A stretch of 64,000 bases of DNA from an uncultured Clostridia bacterium (lineage in GTDB: Bacteria > Bacillota > Clostridia > Oscillospirales > Acutalibacteraceae): positions 1 through 64,000 of the forward strand of contig CAMNST010000013.1 of NCBI GenBank assembly GCA_946555465.1. Direction: 5' to 3'. The position numbers were made by a program, and so were the translations under genes. The notes beneath the pieces were generated by a model. The model did no database searches and had not been told where the DNA came from. It worked only from the letters and a program-made list of their open reading frames with translations. Position 1 is the first letter of the stretch. Each line of letters starts with the position of its first letter. This document shows positions 44,244-54,900 of the stretch, one piece after another.

Positions 44244-46270
44244 TGGCGCATAAAAAATGGATAATTGCCGAGGCTGATAAAGAGAAAGCGTCGGTATTGA
44301 GTGAAAAACTGAATATTGATCCTTTTATTGCATTTCTTCTTGTTTCAAGAGGTATAGGTGACGAACTTGCAGCGTCTGATTTTTTATCTGACAGTTGTGC
44401 TTTTTCGTCACCCTTTTCGCTTAAAGATATGGACAAAGCGGTTGAAAGAATCAATCAGGCACTTGATTATAATGAAAAAATCTGCATATATGGTGACTAT
44501 GATTGTGACGGTGTAACTGCCACCGCTCTTCTGTTTACTTTTCTTGAAAGTATGGGTGCAGATGTTACATATTTTATTCCGAATCGTCTTACCGAAGGTT
44601 ACGGAATGAACAAATCTGCGATAGACAGTATAAAAGCACGGGGTACTGATATAATTATAACGGTTGATAACGGTATTTCCGCTGTTGACGAGTCAGAATA
44701 TATCCATTCTCTTGGTATGGAACTTATTGTAACAGACCATCATCAGATTGGAGAAACACTGCCGAAAGCCTGTGCGGTTATTAATCCTCACAGAAAGGAT
44801 AACAAAATCGCTTTTTCGGATTTTGCAGGCGTTGGTGTTGTTTTTAAACTTGCATGTGCTTTGTATGACGGAGATCCCGGAGATATAATTGAACAGTATG
44901 CCGACCTTGTTGCAATCGGAACAATAGGTGATATTGTTCCGCTCAAAAGCGAAAACAGGGGTCTTGTTAAAGCGGGTATAGATTTGATTAATTCATCTTC
45001 AAGAATAGGTATTGAAGCACTCAGAGAAGCATCGGGAAATGCAGGCAGCAATCTTACTGCTATGGATGTTGCTTTTCAGATTTGCCCGCGTATTAATGCA
45101 GCAGGTAGAATGGACACAGCATATATTGCTCTTGAACTTCTGATATGTGATGATTATGATGAGGCGAAGTTTAAAGCGTCGCAGTTGAATATCGAAAATT
45201 CACACAGACATGAGGTTGAGTCAAATATACTTGAAGATATTGACAGAAAGATTGCAGAGAACCCACAACTTATTAATGACAGAATTATTGTTATCAGCGG
45301 AGAAAATTATCACCATGGTGTTATAGGCATTGTTGCATCTCATATTGTATCGGCATATGGAAAACCTGCAGTAATTATCGGTATTGACGAAAATGGGGAG
45401 GCAACGGGCTCTGCAAGAAGTGTTGAAGGGTTTAATCTTTTTGATGCAATATTATACTGCAAAGACCTTCTTATCCGTTACGGCGGCCATCCTCTTGCAG
45501 CAGGACTTGGAATCAATGCAGACAGAATCAGCGAATTTCGCAGAAAAATAAATGAATATGCGTTTGAAAATCACCCTGTTATGCCTGTGCAGACATTAAA
45601 ACTTGACTGCAAACTTTCACCGTTTTATCTTAATGTTGATTTGGTTGATAATCTGTCTGCGCTTGAACCTTACGGCGCAGACAATGCACAGCCGATATTC
45701 GGTCTTTTCAATGTAAAACTTGAAAGTATCACGCCTATAGGCGAGGGTAAGCATATTCGCCTTGAAGTTTCAAAAAAAGGCAAAATGATAAAAGTTGTTC
45801 TTTTCAGAAAGACGCCGGAGCAGTTGCCTTACAAAATCGGAGATTTGCTTGACCTTGCCATAAAAGTTTCCAAAAACTTTTTTAAGGGAAGATATTACCT
45901 TTCGGTTCAGTGTGTTGATATCCGACCAAATTCGGCAGATGATAATAAATATTTTTCGGAAAAATCAGATTTTGAACTTTTTGAAACAGGTCGGACAAAT
46001 GAAACAGATATTTATCCGTCACGCAGTATATGCTCCGTTATATTTAAGTTTTTAAAGCAGAACGGCGGCTGGAATTATGATTTTGACGATTTGTATTTTG
46101 CCTTAAATCAGAAAGTGACTTATGCTCAGTTGAAGTATGCGCTTTCTGCTTTTGAAGAAAGCGGCTTGATTTCGCAGCAAAACAGCGTGATTATTATTAA
46201 TGAAGTAAACGGCAAAGTTGACCTTGAAAATACAGAGATTTTAAAAATGCTGAAAGGGAGATTACAATGA
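44243..46270 (+). CDS. recJ: single-stranded-DNA-specific exonuclease RecJ
   Basis: 5'-3' ssDNA exonuclease of the DHH family used in repair. Motifs: IYGDYDCDGVTATAL near residue 84, DNGISA, the DHH-type VTDHHQ, and RYGGHPLAAG of DHHA1 near residue 415. 675 residues, with an extra C-terminal domain as in other Firmicutes. It overlaps the rel gene. Confidence 0.95.
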   Translation: MAHKKWIIAEADKEKASVLSEKLNIDPFIAFLLVSRGIGDELAASDFLSDSCAFSSPFSLKDMDKAVERINQALDYNEKICIYGDYDCDGVTATALLFTFLESMGADVTYFIPNRLTEGYGMNKSAIDSIKARGTDIIITVDNGISAVDESEYIHSLGMELIVTDHHQIGETLPKACAVINPHRKDNKIAFSDFAGVGVVFKLACALYDGDPGDIIEQYADLVAIGTIGDIVPLKSENRGLVKAGIDLINSSSRIGIEALREASGNAGSNLTAMDVAFQICPRINAAGRMDTAYIALELLICDDYDEAKFKASQLNIENSHRHEVESNILEDIDRKIAENPQLINDRIIVISGENYHHGVIGIVASHIVSAYGKPAVIIGIDENGEATGSARSVEGFNLFDAILYCKDLLIRYGGHPLAAGLGINADRISEFRRKINEYAFENHPVMPVQTLKLDCKLSPFYLNVDLVDNLSALEPYGADNAQPIFGLFNVKLESITPIGEGKHIRLEVSKKGKMIKVVLFRKTPEQLPYKIGDLLDLAIKVSKNFFKGRYYLSVQCVDIRPNSADDNKYFSEKSDFELFETGRTNETDIYPSRSICSVIFKFLKQNGGWNYDFDDLYFALNQKVTYAQLKYALSAFEESGLISQQNSVIIINEVNGKVDLENTEILKMLKGRLQ

Positions 46271-48474
46271 GCGATACAGTTTATAATGAAGAATATAACG
46301 ATGGATTTTATGAATTTTTTGCCGATGTAAAAAATAATCCTCAATATGATTCAAAAATAATTGAAAAAGCATATTGTCTTGCCCGTGATGCACATAAAAA
46401 TCAGCGCAGGCGTTCGGGTGAGCCATACATTATGCATCCGGTTGCGGTAGCAAAAATTCTTTTTAAACTCGGAATGGATAACGAGTGTATTGTAGGTGCG
46501 CTTCTGCATGATGTTGTTGAAGATACCGATTACGATATTGATTATATAAAAAAAGAGTTCGGTGAAGTGATCGCACTGCTTGTTGACGGTGTTACAAAAC
46601 TCGGTCAGATTCCGCTTTCAACAAGAGAGGAAGTTCAGGCAGAAAATATCAGAAAAATGTTTATTGCTATGAATGAAGATATCAGAGTGATTATTATTAA
46701 ACTCTGCGACCGTCTTCATAATATGCGTACTCTTGAGCATATGCCGGAATACAAGCAGAGAGAAAAAAGCCTTGAAACGCTTGAAATCTATGCTCCCATT
46801 GCTCACCGTTTGGGTATTCGCCCTATTAAGGAAGAACTTGAAGACCTTGCAATTTATTATCTTGACCCTATTGCTTATAAAGAGATAGAAAAAAATCTTT
46901 CTATGAAAAAGGAACAGGGCGAAACATTTCTTAAAGAAATCACAGAACAGATAAGTGATAAAATCAATCCCATAATGGATAATGTTCAGATAACATCACG
47001 TGTAAAATCGGTTCATGGAATTTTTCGTAAAGTTTACATTAAAGGCAAAGATTTTGAGCAGATTTTCGATATATATGCTATAAGAATTATTGTTGATTCA
47101 ATGATAGATTGTTATAACGCTTTGGGCATTGTTCACGATATGTTCAAACCTCTTCCGGGCAGATTTAAAGATTATATATCTATGCCAAAACCCAATATGT
47201 ATCAGTCACTTCATACAACCGTGCTTTCTCACTCAGGTATTCCGTTTGAAATTCAAATCAGAACCTGGGATATGCACAGAACTGCAGAATTCGGTATTGC
47301 TGCCCACTGGAAATATAAAATCGGCAAGGGCGGCAAAGATAAGATGGACCGCCATCTTGAATGGATTCACCGAATGATGGAGGTGGGCAATGATACGGAA
47401 AATGCCGAAGAACTTGTTGCCAATATCAAAGGTGATCTTTCAGTTGAAGAGGTATATATTTTTACGCCCAAAGGTGATGTAAAATCTCTTCCGAAAGGGG
47501 CAACTGTAATAGACTTTGCCTATGCAATTCATTCTGCCGTCGGCAATAAGATGGTGGGTGCAAAGGTGAACGGCAAAATCGTAAACCTTGATTATAAAGT
47601 CAAAACGGGTCAGATTGTTGAAATTCTTACTTCAAATCAGCAGGGCAAAGGCCCGAGCCGTGACTGGCTCAATATTGTTACAACAGGTGAGTCAAGAAGC
47701 AAAATACGTGCTTGGTTTAAAAAAGAAAAAAGAGATGAAAATATTGTTGAAGGAAAGGCTGAGGTTGAGCGAGAGTTTAGGCGAAACTTTATCAGGCTTG
47801 ACAGTGATAATTATGAAGCCTTTCTCAGAAAAATTGCCGAAAGACAGCATTTTACAAATATAGATGATTTCTATGCAGCAGTAGGTTACGGCGGCGTTCC
47901 GATATCAAGGCTTATGCCCGGTATTAAAGATGAGTATACCCGCAACTGGAAACCGAAAGAGTCTGTTCCGTCTAAGATTAATTATCCTGTTGAGGAACGC
48001 CCCGAAAGTAAAAATGTGGGTTCAATTATTGTTGAGGGTATAGATAACTGCCTTATAAAAATTGCAAGATGCTGTGCACCTATTCCGGGTGAAGAAATTA
48101 TAGGCTTCATAAACCGCGGAACAGGTCTCACTGTTCACAGACGCGACTGCACCAATGTTCCCGTTGATGTGGCTCTTTCGCCTGAACCGGAGCGATGGGT
48201 AAAGGCTTACTGGAACAGCAATGTTCAGATTGAGGCACGTTCAACCATTGATGTTTATGCAATAGACCGTGACGGAGTGGTTCTTGATATCACAACAAAA
48301 ATGGCTAATGCTCATGTTAAAATTCATGCAATTAATGCAAGACCTATTAATGACGGCAACTGTCTTACCACAATGACGATAACAGTCAATTCAAAAGAAC
48401 ATCTTGAAAATGTTTTAAAAATTATCCGCAAAATTGACGGTGTATATCATATTGAAAGAAGTACAAAAGAATGA
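46267..48474 (+). CDS. rel: bifunctional (p)ppGpp synthetase/hydrolase
   Basis: Stringent-response enzyme. HD hydrolase domain ([20 protein letters not shown]) in residues about 40-200, nucleotidyl synthetase about 240-350 ([16 protein letters not shown]), TGS about 390-450 ([18 protein letters not shown]), zinc-finger-like [18 protein letters not shown] domain at the end. 735 residues, full length, hydrolase residues intact. 4-bp overlaps with recJ and dtd. Confidence 0.96.
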   Translation: MSDTVYNEEYNDGFYEFFADVKNNPQYDSKIIEKAYCLARDAHKNQRRRSGEPYIMHPVAVAKILFKLGMDNECIVGALLHDVVEDTDYDIDYIKKEFGEVIALLVDGVTKLGQIPLSTREEVQAENIRKMFIAMNEDIRVIIIKLCDRLHNMRTLEHMPEYKQREKSLETLEIYAPIAHRLGIRPIKEELEDLAIYYLDPIAYKEIEKNLSMKKEQGETFLKEITEQISDKINPIMDNVQITSRVKSVHGIFRKVYIKGKDFEQIFDIYAIRIIVDSMIDCYNALGIVHDMFKPLPGRFKDYISMPKPNMYQSLHTTVLSHSGIPFEIQIRTWDMHRTAEFGIAAHWKYKIGKGGKDKMDRHLEWIHRMMEVGNDTENAEELVANIKGDLSVEEVYIFTPKGDVKSLPKGATVIDFAYAIHSAVGNKMVGAKVNGKIVNLDYKVKTGQIVEILTSNQQGKGPSRDWLNIVTTGESRSKIRAWFKKEKRDENIVEGKAEVEREFRRNFIRLDSDNYEAFLRKIAERQHFTNIDDFYAAVGYGGVPISRLMPGIKDEYTRNWKPKESVPSKINYPVEERPESKNVGSIIVEGIDNCLIKIARCCAPIPGEEIIGFINRGTGLTVHRRDCTNVPVDVALSPEPERWVKAYWNSNVQIEARSTIDVYAIDRDGVVLDITTKMANAHVKIHAINARPINDGNCLTTMTITVNSKEHLENVLKIIRKIDGVYHIERSTKE

Positions 48475-48929
48475 AAGCAGTTATTCAGAGAGTAAAAAAT
48501 TCAAATGTAGTAATAGAAGGTGAGGAATACAGCAATATATCGGCTGGATTTCTTATTCTGCTTGGTGTAGAACAGGGTGATACAAAAGGCGATGCCGATA
48601 AACTTGTTAAGAAAATTCCCGTACTGCGTGTGTTTGAAGATGAAAACGGCAAAATGAATTTGTCCTGTCTTGATATTGACGGCGAAATTCTTGTAGTGTC
48701 GCAGTTTACTTTGTGCGCGGATTGTTCTCACGGCAGAAGACCGAGTTTTACCAATTCTGCACCGCCTGATATTGCAAATGAACTTTATGAATATTTTGTT
48801 GAAAAACTCAGAAAAAGCGGCGTAAAAAAAGTCTGCACAGGAAAATTCGGTGCGGATATGAAGGTTAGTCTTTTAAATGACGGACCTGTTACAATAATAC
48901 TTGACAGTAAGGATTTGAAATCATGCTAA
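48471..48929 (+). CDS. dtd: D-aminoacyl-tRNA deacylase
   Basis: Removes D-amino acids and glycine wrongly attached to t[19 protein letters not shown] contains the SQxT-like active-site region (VVSQFTL), and [15 protein letters not shown] holds the GP motif (NDGPVT). 152 residues. The order rel-dtd is common in Firmicutes. Confidence 0.95.
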   Translation: MKAVIQRVKNSNVVIEGEEYSNISAGFLILLGVEQGDTKGDADKLVKKIPVLRVFEDENGKMNLSCLDIDGEILVVSQFTLCADCSHGRRPSFTNSAPPDIANELYEYFVEKLRKSGVKKVCTGKFGADMKVSLLNDGPVTIILDSKDLKSC

Positions 48930-49540
48930 GTGTAAAATATGATGTTTTCGGTTCTCTTGAAAATAATTGTTATCTTATAACCGATACCGCAACCGGAAAA
49001 TCTGCTCTGGTTGACTGCACGGAAGACAGTTTAAAAATGATGTCTTTTATTGAAAACAGCAATCTTGAATATATTTTGCTTACTCACGGTCATTATGACC
49101 ATATCGGCGGAGTTAAGGCTGTAAAAGAGAAAACAGGGGCTAAAGTTGTAATCAGTGCTGAAGATGAAAAAATGCTTTCTTCTTCAAGGCACAGCCTTGC
49201 TGCATTCTGCGGCGGTGTTCAGAACAATACCGATGCTGATATAATTATTTCAGACGGCGACGTTATAAATTTAGGCGAAAGTGAAATAAAAGTTCTTGCA
49301 ACTCCCGGTCATACTAAGGGCGGGGTCTGCTATATCTGCGACGGGAAAATTTTCTGCGGTGATACGCTTTTTCAATGTTCCTGCGGCAGAACGGATTTCC
49401 CGGGCGGTTCTGTAAGTGAAATGCTTTTAAGCCTGAAAAAAATTGCCTCGCTTGATGGTGATCTTACGGTTTATCCGGGACATGAAAGTTTTTCAACTCT
49501 TGATTTTGAACGGAAAAATAACCCGTATATGAACAGGTAA
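48923..49540 (+). CDS. metallo-beta-lactamase-fold hydrolase, glyoxalase II-like
   Basis: 205 residues with the full two-metal motif set: [29 protein letters not shown] and VYPGHE. No signal peptide. Proteins of this subgroup are often hydroxyacylglutathione-hydrolase-like thioesterases; substrate unknown. 7-bp overlap with dtd. Confidence 0.92.
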   Translation: MLSVKYDVFGSLENNCYLITDTATGKSALVDCTEDSLKMMSFIENSNLEYILLTHGHYDHIGGVKAVKEKTGAKVVISAEDEKMLSSSRHSLAAFCGGVQNNTDADIIISDGDVINLGESEIKVLATPGHTKGGVCYICDGKIFCGDTLFQCSCGRTDFPGGSVSEMLLSLKKIASLDGDLTVYPGHESFSTLDFERKNNPYMNR

Positions 49541-49545
49541 ACAGT

Positions 49546-50976
49546 ATGATACTGAAAATGATAAATCATTCATATTCCCATGATATGACGCATTTATGTA
49601 CGCTGTTTTTTCCTTATGAAAAAATAAGATGTGACGGTGATGACAACATTGTTGTCATTACAGAAAAAAAGGATAACAGTGTTGCAGTCAGTGCAAGGGT
49701 TTATGATAAAGAAAAATCAAAAGAATGCGTTTTAAATTGCAAGGATGATCCATGTGAAAAAATGTCTGTTACCCTTTATGAGGTTCTGTCTGAAATAATG
49801 GGTTATTCCCTTTCGTGGGGAATACTTTTCGGTGTTCGTCCTGCAAAACTTATGCACAGATTTACCAAAGAAATGGGAGAAGAAAAAGCAAAAGCATACT
49901 TTGTGAATTCTTTTCTTGTGAACCCCCAAAAGGCATCTCTTGCAGCAGAGGTTATGAAACACGAAAATAAAGTGATTGCTCTTTCAAAGAGAAATTCTTA
50001 TTCACTTTACGTTTCAATACCGTTTTGCCCGTCGAGGTGCAGTTATTGTTCTTTTGTTTCCCATTCCATTGAAAAAACGCAGAAACTCATAGAACCGTAT
50101 GTTAGTTTGCTGTGCAAAGAACTTGAAAAAACTGCAGAAATTGCATCTTCACTCGGCTTGAGGCTGGAAACCATTTATTTCGGCGGCGGAACACCTACAG
50201 CACTTACTGCACCGCAACTGAAAAAATTGCTTGATACAATATCCAATCATTTTGATTTGAAAAATCTCAGAGAATATACTGTTGAGGCAGGCAGACCCGA
50301 TACGATTACCGAGGAAAAACTGATCACGCTGAAAAATGCCGGTGTTGAAAGAATAAGTATTAATCCCCAGTCATTCAATGATGATGTTCTTTGTGCCATA
50401 GGCAGACGCCATACGGCAAAACAGGCGGTTGATGCTTTTAACCTTGCCCGTGAATGCGGTTTTGATAATATAAATATGGATTTTATTGCCGGTCTTCCGA
50501 AAGACAGTGCAGAAAGTTTCAGATCAAGCATTGACATGGCTGTTTCTATGGGTGCCGAATCAGTAACGGTACATACGCTTGCTCTTAAATCTGCGGCATA
50601 TCTGGTCACAAGGGAAAGCACTTTTGATTTAACCGATAGGCTTGTAACTGCCGAAATGGTTGATTATTCAAACAGCGTTCTTTCAGAAAACGGCTATTAT
50701 CCTTATTATATGTATCGTCAGTCAAAAGCGCTTGGCAATCTTGAAAATGTCGGATGGTGCAAAGAGGGGATGGATTGTCTTTACAATGTGTATATGATGG
50801 ATGAAACGCACAGCGTTCTTGCTGTTGGTGCAGGCGGGGTAACAAGATTGAAAAATCCTGATACCGCTCATATTGAAAGAATATATAATTATAAATATCC
50901 TTATGAATACATAGATGGTTTTGCAGAAATTCTTAAAAGAAAAAACAAAATATTAAATTTTTATAATAAGATATAA
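49546..50976 (+). CDS. hemZ: HemZ-like radical SAM coproporphyrinogen dehydrogenase family protein
   Basis: 476 residues. A family-specific N-terminal domain (about 1-155) precedes the radical SAM core with FCPSRCSYCSF (C-x3-C-x2-C) near residue 161 and YFGGGTPTAL. HemZ is the oxygen-independent coproporphyrinogen oxidase-like protein conserved after dtd/MBL in Clostridia; its true substrate in species without haem synthesis is unsettled. Six bp after the MBL gene. Confidence 0.9.
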   Translation: MILKMINHSYSHDMTHLCTLFFPYEKIRCDGDDNIVVITEKKDNSVAVSARVYDKEKSKECVLNCKDDPCEKMSVTLYEVLSEIMGYSLSWGILFGVRPAKLMHRFTKEMGEEKAKAYFVNSFLVNPQKASLAAEVMKHENKVIALSKRNSYSLYVSIPFCPSRCSYCSFVSHSIEKTQKLIEPYVSLLCKELEKTAEIASSLGLRLETIYFGGGTPTALTAPQLKKLLDTISNHFDLKNLREYTVEAGRPDTITEEKLITLKNAGVERISINPQSFNDDVLCAIGRRHTAKQAVDAFNLARECGFDNINMDFIAGLPKDSAESFRSSIDMAVSMGAESVTVHTLALKSAAYLVTRESTFDLTDRLVTAEMVDYSNSVLSENGYYPYYMYRQSKALGNLENVGWCKEGMDCLYNVYMMDETHSVLAVGAGGVTRLKNPDTAHIERIYNYKYPYEYIDGFAEILKRKNKILNFYNKI

Positions 50977-50987
50977 TTCTTTTTGTA

Positions 50988-51016
50988 TTGCATTATTCTA
51001 CAATTTGTAATATAAT
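50988..51016 (+). promoter_or_regulatory. promoter of the coiled-coil protein gene
   Basis: TTGCAT (50988-50993), 17-bp spacer, TATAAT (51011-51016). The predicted 5' UTR is about 140 nt with two hairpins: CTTTTTTCAA / TTTTTGAAAAG around 51053-51086, and GGCTACA (51106-51112) with TGTAGCC (51140-51146). Confidence 0.68.
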
Positions 51017-51166
51017 GATATCAAGAGGACAGTTAAAATAATTATCTTCCGCTTTTTTCAAATGTTATTTTGTATTTTTTGAAAAGTTTTTATCACTCCT
51101 TGATTGGCTACAGCAAGGGTTTGTGATTTTATTAATATTTGTAGCCTGAAAGGCTATGTGATTGTT

Positions 51167-51616
51167 ATGGCAAGTAAATTCAGCGATTTTTTTAATTATC
51201 CCAATGCACAGTTTAACAACAAAAAAATAGAAGAAGTTATTGAAAAAACAAAGGATGCTGCTGAAAGTTTCGGCAAAAAAAGTGTTGAGCATCTTGAGGT
51301 CAGCAGAAAAATGGTTGAATGTCTTGATGCAAAAGCAAAACTCAATAAACTTTATGAAAAATTCGGAGAAATCAATTATAATGCCTATATCGGCGAAACC
51401 GTCAATGGTGCAGAACTTGAAGATATAGCAAACCGAATTGCAGAACTTAAAGAAAAAGTAAGTCAACTTGATGTTGAAATTGAAATTGCAAAATCAAAAT
51501 TCAATGATGCTGTTTCGGCTGCTGCTCAGAAAACAAGAGACGCTTTTCAGAAAAGCCAGTCTGAAACCGATGCAAAAGAAGTTGAAGTTCAGGCAGAAGA
51601 AAGTGATGCTGAATAA
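51167..51616 (+). CDS. coiled-coil protein of unknown function
   Basis: About 149 residues, almost entirely helical with heptad-like segments (residues 20-60 and 75-125) and an acidic Glu-rich tail. No signal peptide or membrane segment. I do not recognise a family. The start is uncertain: ATG 51167 has only a distant AAAGG (13 bases); GTG 51158 would be 4-5 bases from it. It has its own promoter, structured leader and terminator, so it is a single-gene unit between hemZ and the spoVB-like gene. Confidence 0.7.
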   Translation: MASKFSDFFNYPNAQFNNKKIEEVIEKTKDAAESFGKKSVEHLEVSRKMVECLDAKAKLNKLYEKFGEINYNAYIGETVNGAELEDIANRIAELKEKVSQLDVEIEIAKSKFNDAVSAAAQKTRDAFQKSQSETDAKEVEVQAEESDAE

Positions 51617-51646
51617 CATCATCAGTTAAGTAATATATTTAGTAAT

Positions 51647-51683
51647 AAAGGCAGTGTAAATCATCACTGTCTTTATTTTTTTG
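51647..51683 (+). terminator. terminator of the coiled-coil gene
   Basis: AAAGGCAGTG / CACTGTCTTT (one wobble), 8-base loop, then a long T-tract. Confidence 0.87.
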
Positions 51684-51698
51684 TTTTAAGGTGATTTC

Positions 51699-53342
51699 TT
51701 GAAAAAAGGTATAAAGCAAAGATATATTACTTCTGCATTTATTCTGCTTCTTTCCACGGTTGTGGTAAAGGTGATAAGTGCTGTTTATAAAATTCCGCTT
51801 ACCAATTATATCGGTGCAACAGGCAGAGGATATTTTTCCGTTGCCTATAATCTCTGTCTGCCGATACATGCCCTGACTATGGGTGCTTTTCCCATTGCTC
51901 TCACCAAACTTGTCAGTTCGTATGAGGCCAAGGGTGATACTTTAAGAATAAAAGCGCTCAGAAAGGCATCAAAAAAACTGTTTTTTATTATCGGTCTTGT
52001 CGGAACAGTTGTTATGTTTGCCGTTTCAAAACCTTATGCACAGTTTGTTGCGTCTTCGCCCAAAAGTATTTACACGGCTCTTGCTCTTGCGCCGTCGATA
52101 TTTTTTTCCTGTCTTTGTGCCTGCCACAGAGCATTTGCAGAAGGCTATATGGATATGAAACCGACTGCGGTAAGCCAGTTGATTGAAGCCCTGTTTAAAA
52201 TGATTTTTGGTTTGCTTTTTGCAAGATTTTGCATGAGTTATCTGTATAATTTTTATGTTGAAAACGGTACGGTTTTCGGTGTGATTATGACGCAGGAAGA
52301 GGCACTTGCAGCAATTTATCCTGTAACCTCGGCATTTTCAATGTTAGGTGCCACACTCGGCAGCATTGCAGCATATATTTTTGCAGCCGTATATACAAGA
52401 AATAAATACGATAACTTTCCGCCTGACAGTGTTGATGTAAAATCGGCATATAATGAAATGCTTGCATGCTGTGTTCCGCTGGTTGCCGCAACAGTTGTGC
52501 AGAGTATTTCTAACTTTGCGGATACTTCAAGTATTCAGTATTTTCTTTCGCTTTGTGATGAAAAAATTCTGCTTTCTCAGTATCCGTCTGCCGGCGAAGA
52601 TGTTTATACATATGTTTTCGGTATATATGCCTCGGCGCTTGATTTTAAAAATTTAATTCCTGCAATCGTTATGGCACTGGGAATTACCGCCGTTCCTGCA
52701 GTCAGTTCTGCTTTTGAAAGCGGTGATCAGCGTTTTTCCTCTCTTCTTACAAGCATTTTTAAATATACTGTTATTCTTTCGGTCGGCGGCGGATTGGCAC
52801 TTTCACTTTTCAATGAAGATATTTTAAATCTGTTTTATGCTCAAAGCCATCCTGATATTGTCAGCGGGGCAAGTAAACTTCTGTTTTATTTCGGAGTAAC
52901 TGCTTTACCGTGTGCAGCAGCATCAACCTCGGTGTTCTGCACGCAGGCACTCGGCTTTGCAAAAAAGACAGTGGCACCGTTTGCAGTTTCGGCAGTGATA
53001 AGAATTGTGCTGAATTATTTTCTTGTATGCAGCAGTGAAATCAATATCATCGGAACTGCGTTTTCAAATTTTGCCGGATTTCTTATTATTCTTATCTGGA
53101 ATATGATAACGATAAGGAAATATACACATGCGAGGTTTAAAATTTCAGATATATTTTTTAAGCCTGTAATCTGTGCCGTTTTGACATATTTCACAGTTTT
53201 ATCGCTTAAAAATACATTATTCGCTGATTTTGGCAGTTTAACTGTTTTTATACTGAGTGTTCTGGTTTGTCTATTATTATTTTTTATATTGCTGTTTTTA
53301 TTGAAATGTGTATCATCAAAAGAAATAAAGTTGTTAAAATAA
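51699..53342 (+). CDS. MATE/MVF-superfamily flippase, SpoVB/YabM type
   Basis: 547 residues with about 14 transmembrane helices. KIPLTNYIGATGRGYFSVAYN near the N-terminus matches SpoVB/YabM/YtgP lipid-linked polysaccharide flippases. Position immediately before mazG and the yabO-P-Q-divIC genes corresponds to B. subtilis yabM, so it is likely that orthologue. TTG start at 51699 after AAGGTGA. Confidence 0.9.
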   Translation: MKKGIKQRYITSAFILLLSTVVVKVISAVYKIPLTNYIGATGRGYFSVAYNLCLPIHALTMGAFPIALTKLVSSYEAKGDTLRIKALRKASKKLFFIIGLVGTVVMFAVSKPYAQFVASSPKSIYTALALAPSIFFSCLCACHRAFAEGYMDMKPTAVSQLIEALFKMIFGLLFARFCMSYLYNFYVENGTVFGVIMTQEEALAAIYPVTSAFSMLGATLGSIAAYIFAAVYTRNKYDNFPPDSVDVKSAYNEMLACCVPLVAATVVQSISNFADTSSIQYFLSLCDEKILLSQYPSAGEDVYTYVFGIYASALDFKNLIPAIVMALGITAVPAVSSAFESGDQRFSSLLTSIFKYTVILSVGGGLALSLFNEDILNLFYAQSHPDIVSGASKLLFYFGVTALPCAAASTSVFCTQALGFAKKTVAPFAVSAVIRIVLNYFLVCSSEINIIGTAFSNFAGFLIILIWNMITIRKYTHARFKISDIFFKPVICAVLTYFTVLSLKNTLFADFGSLTVFILSVLVCLLLFFILLFLLKCVSSKEIKLLK

Positions 53343-53364
53343 TCCAAAAAAGTGCCTTAATTAC

Positions 53365-53393
53365 TTGAAATTTTCTTACTTTTATAGTATTAT
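53365..53393 (+). promoter_or_regulatory. promoter of mazG
   Basis: TTGAAA (53365-53370), 17-bp spacer, TATTAT (53388-53393). Confidence 0.6.
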
Positions 53394-53448
53394 TCAAATA
53401 GACACGCTTTTGTGTGCCATAACAAGTTAATCCGAGGTGGGGTAATAA

Positions 53449-54255
53449 TTGGCTGTTGATTTTGAATTTAAAGATAAATATGATATTAATGATTTGATTT
53501 CAATAGTAACATTGCTCCGACAACCTGACGGTTGCCCGTGGGACAGAGAACAGACTCATTTTTCAATCAAGAAAAATTTTATTGAAGAAACCTACGAGGT
53601 AATTGAGGCTATCAACAAAGAAAGTACTGAAGGTCTGCAGGAGGAACTTGGTGACGTTCTCCTTCAGATTGCCCTTCACTGCGAAATGGAGAGGGAGCGG
53701 GGCAGTTTTAGTTTTGACGATGTTTGTAATGATATCTGTCAGAAACTGGTTATCCGTCATCCTCATGTTTTCGGCGAAGTTAAAGCAGATAACTGCGAAG
53801 AGGCACTTTTAAGTTGGGACGCCGTCAAAGCACAGATTAAAGGTCAGAAAAATCAGAGCCAGTCAATGCAGAGTATACCTCTTGAACTGCCTGCCCTTAT
53901 GAGAGCGCAGAAAGTTCAGTCAAAAGCAGCAAAAGTCGGTTTTGACTGGGACAGTGCAGACGGTGCATTTGATAAAATTCAGGAAGAGATTGACGAGTTA
54001 AAAAGTGCCATGGCCCATGGCAGTTCTGCCGATATTGAAGATGAGTTCGGTGATTTGCTTTTTTCTTGTGTTAATGTGGCAAGGTTTATTAAGGTAGACA
54101 GTGAAGAGGCACTGAAAGGTGCAACTGACAAGTTTATTAAAAGATTTACCCTTGTTGAAAAATTAGCAGAGGAAAAGAATATGTCAATGAAAGATGCTTC
54201 GCTCGAAGAACTGGACAAACTTTGGGATAATGCAAAAGAATTATTAGTTGATTAA
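53449..54255 (+). CDS. mazG: nucleoside triphosphate pyrophosphohydrolase MazG
   Basis: 268 residues with the tandem MazG fold: CPWDREQTHFSIKKNFIEE and EELGDVLLQI in the first half, EFGDLLFSCVNVAR in the second; these are the EExxE and EExxD metal sites. It hydrolyses abnormal NTPs. The B. subtilis counterpart YabN also has an N-terminal methylase domain, absent here. TTG start at 53449 with GAGGTGGGG upstream. Confidence 0.94.
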   Translation: MAVDFEFKDKYDINDLISIVTLLRQPDGCPWDREQTHFSIKKNFIEETYEVIEAINKESTEGLQEELGDVLLQIALHCEMERERGSFSFDDVCNDICQKLVIRHPHVFGEVKADNCEEALLSWDAVKAQIKGQKNQSQSMQSIPLELPALMRAQKVQSKAAKVGFDWDSADGAFDKIQEEIDELKSAMAHGSSADIEDEFGDLLFSCVNVARFIKVDSEEALKGATDKFIKRFTLVEKLAEEKNMSMKDASLEELDKLWDNAKELLVD

Positions 54256-54279
54256 TCAACAAAAACGGAGGAATTTTAA

Positions 54280-54552
54280 ATGAACAAAACAGAACTCGCA
54301 GCAGCAGTTGCTGCAAAAGCAGATCTTTCTAAAAAGGACGCAGAGGCTGCAGTAACAGCAGTTTTAGATTCAATCAAGGAAGCACTTGCAGAAGATGATA
54401 AGGTTGCACTTGTTGGTTTCGGTACATTCTCTGTAAAAACACGTGCTGCTCGTACAGGTCTTAATCCTCGTACAAAAGAAACAATTACAATTCCAGAAGC
54501 AAAGGTTCCTGCTTTCAAAGCCGGTTCAGCACTTAAAGATGCTGTAAAGTAA
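54280..54552 (+). CDS. hup: HU-family DNA-binding protein
   Basis: 90-residue nucleoid protein. [22 protein letters not shown] at the N-terminus, [22 protein letters not shown] with the arm Pro/Arg, ending [12 protein letters not shown]. Homodimer that bends DNA. 24 bp after mazG with CGGAGG, followed by a terminator, so it can be expressed above its neighbours. Confidence 0.97.
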   Translation: MNKTELAAAVAAKADLSKKDAEAAVTAVLDSIKEALAEDDKVALVGFGTFSVKTRAARTGLNPRTKETITIPEAKVPAFKAGSALKDAVK

Positions 54553-54572
54553 TCTTAAATATTACTGTTTTT

Positions 54573-54603
54573 GGGCATCGGGTTTCCGATGCCCTGATTT
54601 TTT
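54573..54603 (+). terminator. terminator between hup and rqcP
   Basis: Perfect GGGCATCGG / CCGATGCCC with a 4-base loop, then TGATTTTTT. It ends only about 14 bases before the rqcP ATG, next to its GGAG. Confidence 0.88.
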
Positions 54604-54616
54604 GGAGATTATCATA

Positions 54617-54859
54617 ATGAGATTGGATAAATATTTAAAAGTTTCAAGAATAATTAAAAGAAGAACTGTTGCAAACGAAGCCTGTGATGCAGGAAAAGTT
54701 GAAGTTAACGGAAAAATTGCCCGTGCATCATATGATGTAAAAATCGGCGATGAAATTAAAATTTCTCTTGGTTCAAATGTAAAGACTTATAGGGTTCTGG
54801 AAATAAGCGAACATGCTCTTAAAGAAGATGCGCTGAAAATGTATGAACAAATTAAATAA
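54617..54859 (+). CDS. rqcP: S4-domain ribosome quality-control protein RqcP (YabO)
   Basis: 80 residues, an S4 RNA-binding domain: MRLDKYLKVSRIIKRRTVANE and the GKVEVNGKIARASYDVKIGD beta part. In B. subtilis it helps RqcH add Ala tails on stalled 50S subunits. ATG 54617 after GGAG. Gene order with yabP, yabQ and divIC is as in B. subtilis. Confidence 0.92.
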   Translation: MRLDKYLKVSRIIKRRTVANEACDAGKVEVNGKIARASYDVKIGDEIKISLGSNVKTYRVLEISEHALKEDALKMYEQIK

Positions 54860-54900
54860 AAATGTTTTCACCTGCATATTAATTTAGCAGGTGATTTTTT

